Both the position numbers and the translations under genes were made by a program. A model generated the notes under the pieces. It did no database searches and was not told the DNA's origin. It saw only the letters and a list, made by a program, of their open reading frames with translations. Shown one piece after another: positions 1 to 6,733 of a stretch of 9,900 nucleotides of DNA (position 1 is its first letter; every line of letters starts with the position of its first letter). This DNA is from JBBQWS01 sp038210415 (GTDB lineage: Bacteria; Actinomycetota; Actinomycetes; Prado026): assembly GCA_038210415.1 (NCBI GenBank), contig JBBQWS010000082.1:1-9900 (forward strand), in the 5' to 3' direction.

Positions 1-606
1 GGTCACGTGGTTCTGGGGCACAACGAGCACGTAGTGCGACTGGTTGAAGGAGTCGAGGTAGGCCACATAGGCGCTCAGCGTTGTTGCGCCCGGCGTAAGG
101 CTGCCGGCGCCCACGGATGTACGCCAGGCACCGTCGGGCAGGCTGGAGTTGAAGGCCGAGGTGGTGACGAGGTCGTTGTCAAACCTGTAGTCCACCTGGG
201 TGACGTTGCGCCCGGCCGACGGGAGGAACGCGAAGTGGACCAGGCCCGACGCGACGGATCCGTCGGTCGGGGACAGGACGGTGCCGACCGGACCCTGGTC
301 GACCGCGGTGTGGAAGGCGAAGCTCGAAGGCGCCCCTGCAGCGGGGGTCGCGGTGACGACCACGTCGTACAGCCCGTCGGGTGCCGGAGCACCGCCTGTC
401 GCGGTCCCGTCCCAGCTCCACTGGCCAGAGAACTGAACGCCAGATCCGCAGAAGCTGCTGGGGCTGGCCAGCTCGGGATCGTTCGAGACCAGCGTCGCGA
501 CCGTCGCACCGCCGGGGTGACGCACGATGACGTTGACCGTCGCGTCGTTGGAGATGCAGTACGCGGAGGCGATCGTGTCCTCGTTGCCGTCCCCGTTGGG
601 GGTGAA
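1..606 (-). repeat. Repeat unit 4 (from residue 686), cut by window edge
   Basis: The unit begins FTPNGDGNEDT (686-696), the version closest to the classic NGDG form. It has Cys702 and Cys738, and WDG at 750-752 followed by PDGLYDVVV. The second Ig-like domain has drifted: the NTT...NGxQxLTW stretch of units 1-3 is missing and replaced by an unrelated segment around VDYRFDNDL, although AYLDSFNQSH still matches the YxDxFGxxH end. This may mark the approach to the end of the array. Confidence 0.75.
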
Positions 607-2661
607 CGCTCGGTCGAACCAGTAAGACCCGGGTGTCACCTTCTCGACGTTGTTGACGACGACGTTCTGGGTGAAGGGTACGTAGTAGTGCTGGCCACCG
701 AGTGTGTCCTGGAAGGCCGCGTGCCAGGTGAACGGCTGTGCACCGTTGACGACGGCCGTCGTGTCGTACTGGCCGGTCCAGGTGAGGTCGGGGTGCTGGA
801 GCGGGGCCACCAGGTCGGTCGGGCCGAAGATGGTGGCCAGCGTGTGCCCCGCGGTCGGCGTGACCGTCCAGTTGATCGTCCCCGCTACCGCTGCGCCGCT
901 CGTGGGCACGGTCACGGTGGCAACCGGGGTCAGGTCGACGAGCGTCGCGAAGGTGTACACCACGGCCGGGCCGGTTGCCGGCTGGGCGCTCACCACGACG
1001 TCGTAGAGCCCAGGGGCCACGACTGCTCCGCCGGCGTTGTCGACGGTGCCGTCCCAGCTCCACGTACCCGACAGCGCCGCGCCGAAGCCGCAGGTCCCGC
1101 TGGCGGCGAGCACCGGCGTAGCCGGGACGATCACCACCACGTTGGCGCCCAGATGGTGCTTCACCGTCACCGTGACCGTGGCGTCGTCGGAGGTGCAGTA
1201 CCCCTCGAACAGGGTGTCCTCGGTGCTGTCGCCGTTCGGCGAGAAGGACTGCGGCGTCCAGGAGTTGACCGGGATGACCGAGCTGGTGTTGCTGATGATG
1301 ACCGTGCGGGGGACCACCAGATTCTGGTGCTGCGCACCGAAGCCATCGGTGTAAGACACGTTCCAGTTCAGGGTCTGGGTGCCGTTGACGAACTGGGTGG
1401 TGTTGAGGTCGCCGGTCCAGGTGTGGTTCACCTGCTCGGCCGGGATCACGACGTCGGCCGGCCCGTACACGTTGGTGAGGACGCGCCCGCCGAGAGGTGT
1501 GACGAGCCAGGGGGCGGTGCCGGAGACGGGGGCGTTGTTCGCGGGGGTGGTCACGGTCGCGACGGCGGTGGTGTCGATCTGCGTCAAGAAGGTCAGCGTG
1601 AACGCCGAGCCGACCGCCGGGGTGGCCCGGACGAGGACCTCGTAGAACCCGTCGGGCTGGAGCGTCCCAGCCGTGTTCTTGCCGTCCCACGAGAACGTGC
1701 CGGACTGGCCGTACTGGTAGCCACAGGTGCCCAGGTGCCCGGCAGTCGAGGTTCCGGGGTCGAGCGTGGCCAGCACGGTGGTGGTCCCGGTCTTGCGTAC
1801 GGTGATCAGGACCGTGGCGGTGCCGTTGAGGCAGTAGGAACTGTCCAGCGTGTCCTCGAAACCGTCGGCGTTCGGGGAGAACGAGCGCGAGGTCCAGTTG
1901 TACGCAGGGGTGACGTTCTGCGGGTTGTTGATGGTGACCGTGCGAAGTAGCGGGACACCGCTGTGGGCGCCGCCGAACGCGTCGTTGTAGCTGGCCTGCC
2001 AGGTCAGCGGCTGTGAACCGTTCAGCAGGGTCGTGGTGTTGAAGGTGCCGCTCCACACACCGGCGCCGTTCGCGCTGGCCGTGCTCGCGTCGTTGGGTGA
2101 GCTCACCGAGTCGAGAGTCCGACCCGCGCCGGGCGTCACGGTCCATGCCACGGTGCCGAGGATCGTGGCGCCGTTGCCGGGCGAGGTCACGGTGCCCACG
2201 GTCGCGTTGTCGATCGCGGTGTGGAAGATCACGGTCGAGGAGCCGCCGCCGCCGGTCCCAGTCACAGTCACGTCGTAGTTGCCGGCCGTGAGGTTCGCGC
2301 CCCCGGTGTCCGTGCCGTCCCAGTTTGTGAACGAGCAGCCAGCGGCGTGCGAGACCCCGACCTCAGGGGTGCGTACGACGGAACCACCCGCGTGCGTGAT
2401 CGTGATGTCGACCTGCCCGGCGGTCGTGAGGCAGTAGGGGATGTAGATCGTGTCCTCGAACGCGTCGCTGTTCGGCGAGAAGGCGCGGGACGCCCATGAG
2501 CCGCCCGGGTCCACGTGGATGGGGTCGGCGAGCGCCGGCTGCGTCGCGACCAGCAAGCTGCCGACGATCGCCACTACCAGCGATGCAGCCAGAGTCTGCA
2601 GCCGGAGGCGGCCCAGCGACGACTGACGTGGGCGGGACGGACGGGCGTGTCGACCGGTCAT
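1..2661 (-). CDS. Large secreted multi-Ig repeat protein, C-terminus cut by window edge
   Basis: The frame starting at ATG 2661 stays open for 887 codons to base 1, so the gene is partial at its 3' end. A GGGGAG ribosome binding site lies six bases before the ATG. Residues 1-45 are a Sec-type signal peptide. From residue 61 four tandem units follow (starts 61, 261, 473, 686). Each opens with FSPNxDxxEDT or a close variant, then YC, a second Cys, WDG and a GxYxVxV-like strand; this resembles the FlgD Ig-like fold. Each then continues with a second Ig-like domain starting around TVATVTxP and ending in YxDxFGxxH. Cysteines are almost confined to one pair per unit, suggesting disulfides outside the cell. 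Likely role, by inference only: an extracellular or wall-associated stalk, adhesin, or spacer for a domain beyond the window. No catalytic motif, LPXTG or membrane anchor is visible. The 725-base gap upstream suggests its own transcription unit. Confidence 0.9.
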   Translation of the reverse strand, partial: MTGRHARPSRPRQSSLGRLRLQTLAASLVVAIVGSLLVATQPALADPIHVDPGGSWASRAFSPNSDAFEDTIYIPYCLTTAGQVDITITHAGGSVVRTPEVGVSHAAGCSFTNWDGTDTGGANLTAGNYDVTVTGTGGGGSSTVIFHTAIDNATVGTVTSPGNGATILGTVAWTVTPGAGRTLDSVSSPNDASTASANGAGVWSGTFNTTTLLNGSQPLTWQASYNDAFGGAHSGVPLLRTVTINNPQNVTPAYNWTSRSFSPNADGFEDTLDSSYCLNGTATVLITVRKTGTTTVLATLDPGTSTAGHLGTCGYQYGQSGTFSWDGKNTAGTLQPDGFYEVLVRATPAVGSAFTLTFLTQIDTTAVATVTTPANNAPVSGTAPWLVTPLGGRVLTNVYGPADVVIPAEQVNHTWTGDLNTTQFVNGTQTLNWNVSYTDGFGAQHQNLVVPRTVIISNTSSVIPVNSWTPQSFSPNGDSTEDTLFEGYCTSDDATVTVTVKHHLGANVVVIVPATPVLAASGTCGFGAALSGTWSWDGTVDNAGGAVVAPGLYDVVVSAQPATGPAVVYTFATLVDLTPVATVTVPTSGAAVAGTINWTVTPTAGHTLATIFGPTDLVAPLQHPDLTWTGQYDTTAVVNGAQPFTWHAAFQDTLGGQHYYVPFTQNVVVNNVEKVTPGSYWFDRAFTPNGDGNEDTIASAYCISNDATVNVIVRHPGGATVATLVSNDPELASPSSFCGSGVQFSGQWSWDGTATGGAPAPDGLYDVVVTATPAAGAPSSFAFHTAVDQGPVGTVLSPTDGSVASGLVHFAFLPSAGRNVTQVDYRFDNDLVTTSAFNSSLPDGAWRTSVGAGSLTPGATTLSAYVAYLDSFNQSHYVLVVPQNHVT
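607..1245 (-). repeat. Repeat unit 3 (residues 473-685) of the secreted protein
   Basis: The unit is 213 residues long. It begins FSPNGDSTEDT (473-483), has Cys489 and Cys524, and WDG at 536-538, followed by APGLYDVVV. The second Ig-like domain carries TVTVPTSGAAVAGT, WTVTPTAGHTL, WTGQYDTTAVVNGAQPFTW and FQDTLGGQH. It shares the SWDG and VNG(A/T)Q signatures with unit 2. Confidence 0.8.
1246..1881 (-). repeat. Repeat unit 2 (residues 261-472) of the secreted protein
   Basis: The unit is 212 residues long. It begins FSPNADGFEDT (261-271), has Cys277 and Cys313, and WDG at 325-327, followed by PDGFYEVLV. The second Ig-like domain carries TVTTPANNAPVSGT, LVTPLGGRVL, WTGDLNTTQFVNGTQTLNW and YTDGFGAQH. 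Its layout matches units 1 and 3. Confidence 0.8.
1882..2481 (-). repeat. Repeat unit 1 (residues 61-260) of the secreted protein
   Basis: The unit is 200 residues long. It begins FSPNSDAFEDT (61-71), has Cys77 and Cys109, and WDG at 114-116. A short Gly-rich stretch (TGTGGGGSS) closes the first Ig-like domain. The second Ig-like domain carries TVTSP, WTVTPGAGRTL, a WSGTFNTTTLLNG stretch and YNDAFGGAH. The loop between the two cysteines is shorter than in the other units. Confidence 0.8.
2527..2661 (-). other. Sec signal peptide of the repeat protein
   Basis: Residues 1-20 are rich in Arg and polar residues, residues 21-40 form a hydrophobic run (LQTLAASLVVAIVGSLLVAT), and ALA-DP at 43-47 is a good signal peptidase I site with cleavage after Ala45. 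There is no twin-arginine motif and no lipobox cysteine, so general Sec export and release by signal peptidase I is the simplest reading. Confidence 0.85.
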
Positions 2662-2667
2662 AGTGCG

Positions 2668-2673
2668 CTCCCC
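2668..2673 (-). promoter_or_regulatory. Ribosome binding site of the repeat protein
   Basis: The minus strand reads GGGGAG followed by six bases (CGCACT) and then ATG at 2661. The good Shine-Dalgarno match and the signal peptide directly after it together fix this start. Confidence 0.75.
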
Positions 2674-2727
2674 AGGAGTCGAAGGTCGGCTCTACGAACG
2701 ACCTCCACTGGGAGCGAACGGTAGGGG

Positions 2728-2738
2728 TACCGGCGGTA
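2728..2738. promoter_or_regulatory. Short palindrome TACCGGCGGTA, possible operator
   Basis: This 11-base inverted repeat (TACCG-N-CGGTA) lies about 70 bases before the ATG of the secreted protein, next to GGTAGGGGTACC. Its position suits an operator or promoter element, but short palindromes occur by chance in GC-rich DNA and no regulator is recognised. Confidence 0.25.
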
Positions 2739-3010
2739 GTGCGAAAGGGCTATCTCGATCTCCGCTGCCTCGCGGCGGCGCACGGACCCTCAGACGGGTG
2801 CACTTCTCACGCTGCGCGTCCGGAAGGCGACCCAGCGGTACAGGGGCGACGGCCTAGACCTCTCCTCGCCCAGCCCGGCCCGCCCTCGGAGGACGTGCGC
2901 AAAACCCCCCAGACCGGTCCTGACCTGCATCGAACGGGCCAGCTTGGATGGACTGGAAGTGCGTCGGGCCGATTCCGGAAGGACCCAGTTCATTGCACGT
3001 CGGGGTGGGA

Positions 3011-3053
3011 CTCATTTGGTTCGTTTCGTAAGAATGATCTTGTGTTGTTACTC
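3011..3053 (-). promoter_or_regulatory. AT-richer island, possible promoter region of the secreted gene
   Basis: This is the most AT-rich part of the intergenic region. No clean -35/-10 pair can be assigned on either strand. The minus strand contains one GTAACA (3046-3051), a hexamer like those in MtrA sites, but only one copy. If it promotes the secreted gene, the untranslated leader would be roughly 350 bases long. Assignment is by position and base composition only. Confidence 0.25.
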
Positions 3054-3258
3054 CCGGTCGTCGGGCTGGTCCGGCCGGTGGACCCGGTCGTCCGGTGCGG
3101 GCTCGACCAGCCACGCGCCGGACCCCGGCAAGGGGCTGCCCGCGCCGCCGCCACCACCTCCTACCCTGAGCCCCCACACGCTCGCGACGAGCCGAGCCCA
3201 CCGCCAGGCTACGACCTCCCCGGAGGTTTTCCGCCGGCAACTGCGCACGTCCCGCCCC

Positions 3259-3285
3259 CGTGAGCCGGCGTTCTCGCGGCTCACG
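3259..3285. terminator. Perfect 9-bp inverted repeat, likely terminator of the helicase-nuclease operon
   Basis: CGTGAGCCG (3259-3267) and CGGCTCACG (3277-3285) are exact reverse complements around a nine-base loop. This is the strongest hairpin in the intergenic region. It lies about 100 bases past the helicase stop. A second small stem, GCTCG-TGAT-CGAGC (3285-3298), abuts it. No T-run is present on either side, so it could also be an RNA stability or protein-binding element. Confidence 0.5.
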
Positions 3286-3360
3286 CTCGTGATCGAGCCA
3301 GGCAAGCAATGACGTCCTCGGTGTCTCCCATCCCATCGTTTGCTCCGGACTCCAGCCCTG

Positions 3361-3384
3361 GCCCCGTCACGCCGGGGCGACGGG
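3361..3384 (-). terminator. GC-rich hairpin directly after the helicase stop codon
   Basis: The stem GCCCCG (3361-3366) pairs with CGGGGC (3373-3378) around a six-base loop. An alternative, mutually exclusive stem CCCGTC (3363-3368) pairs with GACGGG (3379-3384). Both lie immediately past the TGA at 3386-3388 in the direction of transcription. No T-run follows, which is common for actinobacterial hairpin terminators. Confidence 0.4.
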
Positions 3385-3385
3385 C

Positions 3386-6300
3386 TCAGAAGCCCGGCGA
3401 CGCGATCGGCAGTGCCGAGGACCAGTCCGCGGCGTCGAGCGAGAAGGCGGTTGACGTACCGATAGACAGGAAGAGCAGGACCGCCTGCGTGACTGGCCCA
3501 CCGGTGGCGCGGCTGAGCGCTTCGGCGTAAGCGGCCATCTGAGGCAGGTAGGTGTCCACTCGCTGCGAAAGCGCCCCGGTTGGTGCGCTAGCGGTCTTGT
3601 AGTCGACGACGACCAACGATCCGTCGTCCTCGCGGTAGACCAGATCGATGAACCCCTCGAGCACGGTGCCGTCATCAAGGACGGTGCCAACGTAGGTCTC
3701 ACGCCAGTGCGACCGTGCGGCGGCACGCTGCACGATGTCACTAGCCAGGGCCTGCCGGCACATGTCCAGAACCACCAACTGGTATTCCAGAACCCCTTCG
3801 GCCAGAACCTGGGCAGCCACCGCCTCCTCGACGCCTGCGCCGGTGGAGAGGTCGACCGTCTGGAGAGCGCCGTGAACTGCCCGGCCGATGGCCGTGCCGT
3901 AGCGACCCTTGTTCCAGGGTGGCAGTTCGAGGTCGCGCGCTCCCTTGGCCAGCCCGGGATCCGGGCCGGCGTCATCTTCGGGCGATGCGATCCGGCCGGT
4001 GGGCGTCCCCTCCATGCTGGACGCACTGATCGCCGAAGGCCGGGCCGCAGCGGCACGGATGGCTTCCGCCTTCGCCAGCCACTGGTCGTAGGGCACGGCT
4101 GCGCGCCCAGGCACGGCGTCCCGGTCCGCCAGCGTCGGCAGAGAAACGGATAACTCGACGACTCCTGGTGCCGCTTGGCTGGCCTCGGCAAGGAGTTCGG
4201 CATTGGTCAATGCCGATCGACTCGCTGGAGCGCTGCCGCGGGCGGCTCGGTGCGTCGAGACGACGAGATGGTCCCGCGCCCGCGTGCAGGCAACGTAGAG
4301 CAGACGCAGTCGCTCGTGGAAGTCCATCTGTTCGTCCACCGGTTTGGCGGCCTCGAAGTCACCCGTCTGGAGATCCTTGCCCAGCTTGAACTCGTAGCCC
4401 CCATCACGCGTCCAGAGAACATCGACGCCGCCCCGACCGCCCCCACCTGGACGGCTCGACAGTCCCGACACGATGACCACGGGGAACTCCAAGCCTTTGG
4501 CCGCGTGGATCGTCAGCACCCGCACGGCGTTGGTGTCCGTCTCGGGGAGCACCGCCTCGGCGACGCGGGCGGACTCGTCGCCTTGTCGTCGAGCCCAGCC
4601 CAAGTACTCACGCAAGCCACCGTGTTCAACTTCGGTCCACGCTCGCGCTTGGTCGACGACAAATCGAAGGCGGCGCCAGACATCTCGGGCTCGTGGCCCA
4701 TCGGTAGCCGCCTCTAGCATCCGCCGGTCCCGGACTAACCGGTCAAGCAGCTCGCTGGGCACCAGCCAGGTCCGCTCCCCGAAGAGCGATCGCAGGTAGG
4801 CGACGGCCTCGCGCACCGGGTGGTCAAGCGCGAGGTCTTCCGGCGCGGGGGCGAGCAGGTTGAAGGACCCATGGGCCTGCTTCCAGGTCCACAGGTCATC
4901 GTCGCCGCAGCCGAACATCGATGACCGCAAGGTGGTGACCAGGGCCAGCGCGTCACTGGGGTCGTCCAGGGCCCTGGCTGCCATCAGCAGCTCGCGCACC
5001 TCGGCCGTGCGATAGACGAGCGAGCTGGCTTCGGCCCGAAAGGGGACACCCGCGGCGTCCAGTGCATGCTCCAGGTGCGGCAGCGAGGTACGCGCTGGCA
5101 CGAGCACCGCGATGTCGTCCAACCTGACATCTCGCCATCGACCCGTCGGCTGGTCGAGGACCGGCCACTTGTCCGCAAGAGCGGTTCGGATCGCTGCGGC
5201 GACCTCGTCGGCCTCGAGCGAGCGCACCTGATCGGCGTTCAGTCCGGCTGGGTGGGCATCCTTCCCGAGGACCAGCACGTTGCTGCCGCCGACCGGGTCA
5301 GCACGATGGTGGTCCAGGGGCAGGTAGGGCGGTTGGGAGCCGGGCTCGTCGACGATCAGTCGCGCGAAGACGTGATTGACCCAGTCAAGGACGGTCGCGG
5401 TCGTTCGGAAGTTCGTGGTGAGGCGTTCTTGGCTGCCGATGCGGCTCTGCGCATCCAGGTAGGTGCTGATGTCTGCGCGCCGGAAACGGTAGATGCTCTG
5501 CTTGGGGTCACCGACGACGAACAGGCTTCCCTCAGGGATGGCGACATCGGACCATTCGGCTGCGTCTGCTCCCGCGCCGCCCGCGATACGTACGGCGAGC
5601 TCGATCTGGATCGGGTCAGTGTCCTGGAACTCGTCGAGCAGGAGGCATCGGTAGCGATCACTCAGCTCACCGCGCACGACAGCGCCGTGTTCGGGTGAGC
5701 GCACGAGCTCGCGAGACAGTACGAGCAGGTCGTGGAACTCCAGCCGCCCCTCGCCTTGCCGTTCTCGGGCCCCCGCGACAGTCGCTTCGGCGATGCGGTG
5801 GGCCAGCCGGCGAAGGACCCGATCGACGACCCGGCCGCGCAAAGTTGCCGCGTCGGCTACGAGTTCGCGCAGCCGGGCCCTGATCTCCTCGAGGTCGCTA
5901 CCGGGCCAGTTCCCCTTCTTGCCATAGGAAGTCTTCAAATACGCTGCGTCGCGCAGAACCTCCAGCCGGGCTGGCCCATCGACTGCCGCCTCGATGCGGT
6001 CTGCCCAAACGTCGAGTCGTTGCAGGTTCGTCAGGAACTTGTCGGCGGCGTCGGTGCAGCGATGCTGTTCGGCGGCTAGGCCTCGGGCGGCGCTCACGAT
6101 CTCGCTGACGTCCACCGCCGGGACGGCGGAGGGCGGCTCTGACAAGACCGCCGCCTCAAGGCGGTCCCACTCCGCGTTGAAGTCGCGTGCGATGGAGCGG
6201 AGTTGCTCGAACTTGATGCCTGCGCTCAGGCCCAGGAGTAGAGCGTCCCGCAGGTCCTGGTCTTCCAGCAGCTCAGCGGCGAGTGCGGTCCAACGCTCGG

Positions 6301-6733
6301 AGAAGGCCACCTGTGACGCGACCTCGTCCTGCACCTGCACCAGTGGGGGCAGGCCGGCTTCGATCGGGTGCTCGCCGAGGACCCGTTGCGCAAACGAGTG
6401 CAGGGTGCCGATGGCCGCTGAGTCCAGGTCATCGAGAGCCTCGGCGGCTCGAGCCGCGCCGATGGGGTCCTGTCGGGACGCGGCTTGGCGTTCGGCTTCC
6501 TCGAACTCGGCCCTGAGTCGGTCCCGGAGCTCGGCGGCGGCCTTCTCGGTGAAGGTGACGGCTGCCACCGACCGCAAGGGCACGCCACCATCGGCGAGCA
6601 CGGTCGCGACGACGCGGTCGACCAGGGACTTGGTCTTGCCCGAGCCGGCACCGGCCTCAACGAACAAGGTGCGGTGCAGCTCGGTCTTGATGACCGTGCG
6701 GGCGACGGCGTCGGTGAGGGGTGCGTCATTCAT
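3386..6733 (-). CDS. RecB/AddA-type UvrD helicase with C-terminal PD-(D/E)XK nuclease
   Basis: This 1115-residue protein is an ATP-driven superfamily 1 DNA helicase fused to a nuclease; it probably acts on double-strand DNA ends in the cytoplasm. Motifs in order: Walker A EAGAGSGKT (26-34), Ia TFTEKAAAEL (60-69), Walker B DEFQDTDP (367-374), III GDPKQSIYRFRR (408-419), IV TTNFRT (439-444), V TIHAAKGLEF (741-750), VI YVACTRARD (813-821). The nuclease domain shows His954, Asp1030 (GFIDLVY), Asp1044-Tyr-Lys1046 and Gln1065/Tyr1069 (QxxxY), so both activities look intact. The N-terminus lacks the usual Q-motif glutamine. It is slightly shorter than Bacillus AddA. ATG 6733 overlaps the upstream stop (ATGA) with a weak AGGTG four bases before it, implying coupled translation with the AddB-like partner. 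DEFQDTDP and the GAGSGKT context point to the RecB/AddA branch rather than mycobacterial AdnB; orthology to AddA itself is inferred. Confidence 0.93.
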   Translation of the reverse strand: MNDAPLTDAVARTVIKTELHRTLFVEAGAGSGKTKSLVDRVVATVLADGGVPLRSVAAVTFTEKAAAELRDRLRAEFEEAERQAASRQDPIGAARAAEALDDLDSAAIGTLHSFAQRVLGEHPIEAGLPPLVQVQDEVASQVAFSERWTALAAELLEDQDLRDALLLGLSAGIKFEQLRSIARDFNAEWDRLEAAVLSEPPSAVPAVDVSEIVSAARGLAAEQHRCTDAADKFLTNLQRLDVWADRIEAAVDGPARLEVLRDAAYLKTSYGKKGNWPGSDLEEIRARLRELVADAATLRGRVVDRVLRRLAHRIAEATVAGARERQGEGRLEFHDLLVLSRELVRSPEHGAVVRGELSDRYRCLLLDEFQDTDPIQIELAVRIAGGAGADAAEWSDVAIPEGSLFVVGDPKQSIYRFRRADISTYLDAQSRIGSQERLTTNFRTTATVLDWVNHVFARLIVDEPGSQPPYLPLDHHRADPVGGSNVLVLGKDAHPAGLNADQVRSLEADEVAAAIRTALADKWPVLDQPTGRWRDVRLDDIAVLVPARTSLPHLEHALDAAGVPFRAEASSLVYRTAEVRELLMAARALDDPSDALALVTTLRSSMFGCGDDDLWTWKQAHGSFNLLAPAPEDLALDHPVREAVAYLRSLFGERTWLVPSELLDRLVRDRRMLEAATDGPRARDVWRRLRFVVDQARAWTEVEHGGLREYLGWARRQGDESARVAEAVLPETDTNAVRVLTIHAAKGLEFPVVIVSGLSSRPGGGGRGGVDVLWTRDGGYEFKLGKDLQTGDFEAAKPVDEQMDFHERLRLLYVACTRARDHLVVSTHRAARGSAPASRSALTNAELLAEASQAAPGVVELSVSLPTLADRDAVPGRAAVPYDQWLAKAEAIRAAAARPSAISASSMEGTPTGRIASPEDDAGPDPGLAKGARDLELPPWNKGRYGTAIGRAVHGALQTVDLSTGAGVEEAVAAQVLAEGVLEYQLVVLDMCRQALASDIVQRAAARSHWRETYVGTVLDDGTVLEGFIDLVYREDDGSLVVVDYKTASAPTGALSQRVDTYLPQMAAYAEALSRATGGPVTQAVLLFLSIGTSTAFSLDAADWSSALPIASPGF
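6730..6733 (-). other. ATGA stop-start overlap of the two nuclease-helicase genes
   Basis: On the minus strand the TGA ending the AddB-like gene (6732-6730) overlaps the ATG of the helicase gene (6733-6731). Four-base overlaps of this type allow ribosomes to re-initiate and usually keep subunits of one complex at matched levels. The start choice is supported because Walker A begins at residue 26, as expected for this family. Confidence 0.9.

Larger units (their letters stand above)
2662..3385. other. Intergenic region without a convincing gene
   Basis: This stretch lies between the stop of the helicase gene and the start of the secreted repeat protein. Short open frames exist on both strands (for example 2854-3336 minus and 2739-3263 plus), but their translations are Arg/Pro/Gly-rich, overlap each other and show no recognisable domain. 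I see GC hairpins at 3361-3384 and 3259-3298, an AT-richer island at 3011-3053, an odd-centred palindrome at 2728-2738, and the ribosome binding site at 2668-2673. No tRNA or recognisable riboswitch was found by eye. Confidence 0.7.

Noticed and set aside
7..1950. Plus-strand open frame of 647 codons
   Set aside because: It lies opposite the secreted repeat protein. Its translation is Gly/Arg/Val/Asp-rich with no domain, while the minus strand carries a signal peptide and clear protein repeats. Its length follows from GC-rich DNA with few stops and from the repeated template.
179..2146. Minus-strand open frame of 655 codons
   Set aside because: It is a shifted frame of the same repeat gene. 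Its product is Arg/His/Pro-rich, with no ribosome binding site or fold, and cannot compete with the frame carrying the repeats.
1..2661. The repeats as a CRISPR array or mobile repeat element
   Set aside because: The repeats are 600-640 bases long, in frame, diverged at the DNA level and conserved at the protein level, which fits protein domain duplication and not CRISPR or an insertion element.
3214..3230. ACCTC-CCCG-GAGGT followed by TTTT, a plus-strand terminator shape
   Set aside because: The stem is only five pairs and no plus-strand gene precedes it, so a terminator function has nothing to serve.
2854..3336. Possible 160-residue intergenic gene on the minus strand
   Set aside because: The product is Arg/Gly/Pro-rich, overlaps open frames on the other strand, spans the 9-bp hairpin and shows no recognisable family.
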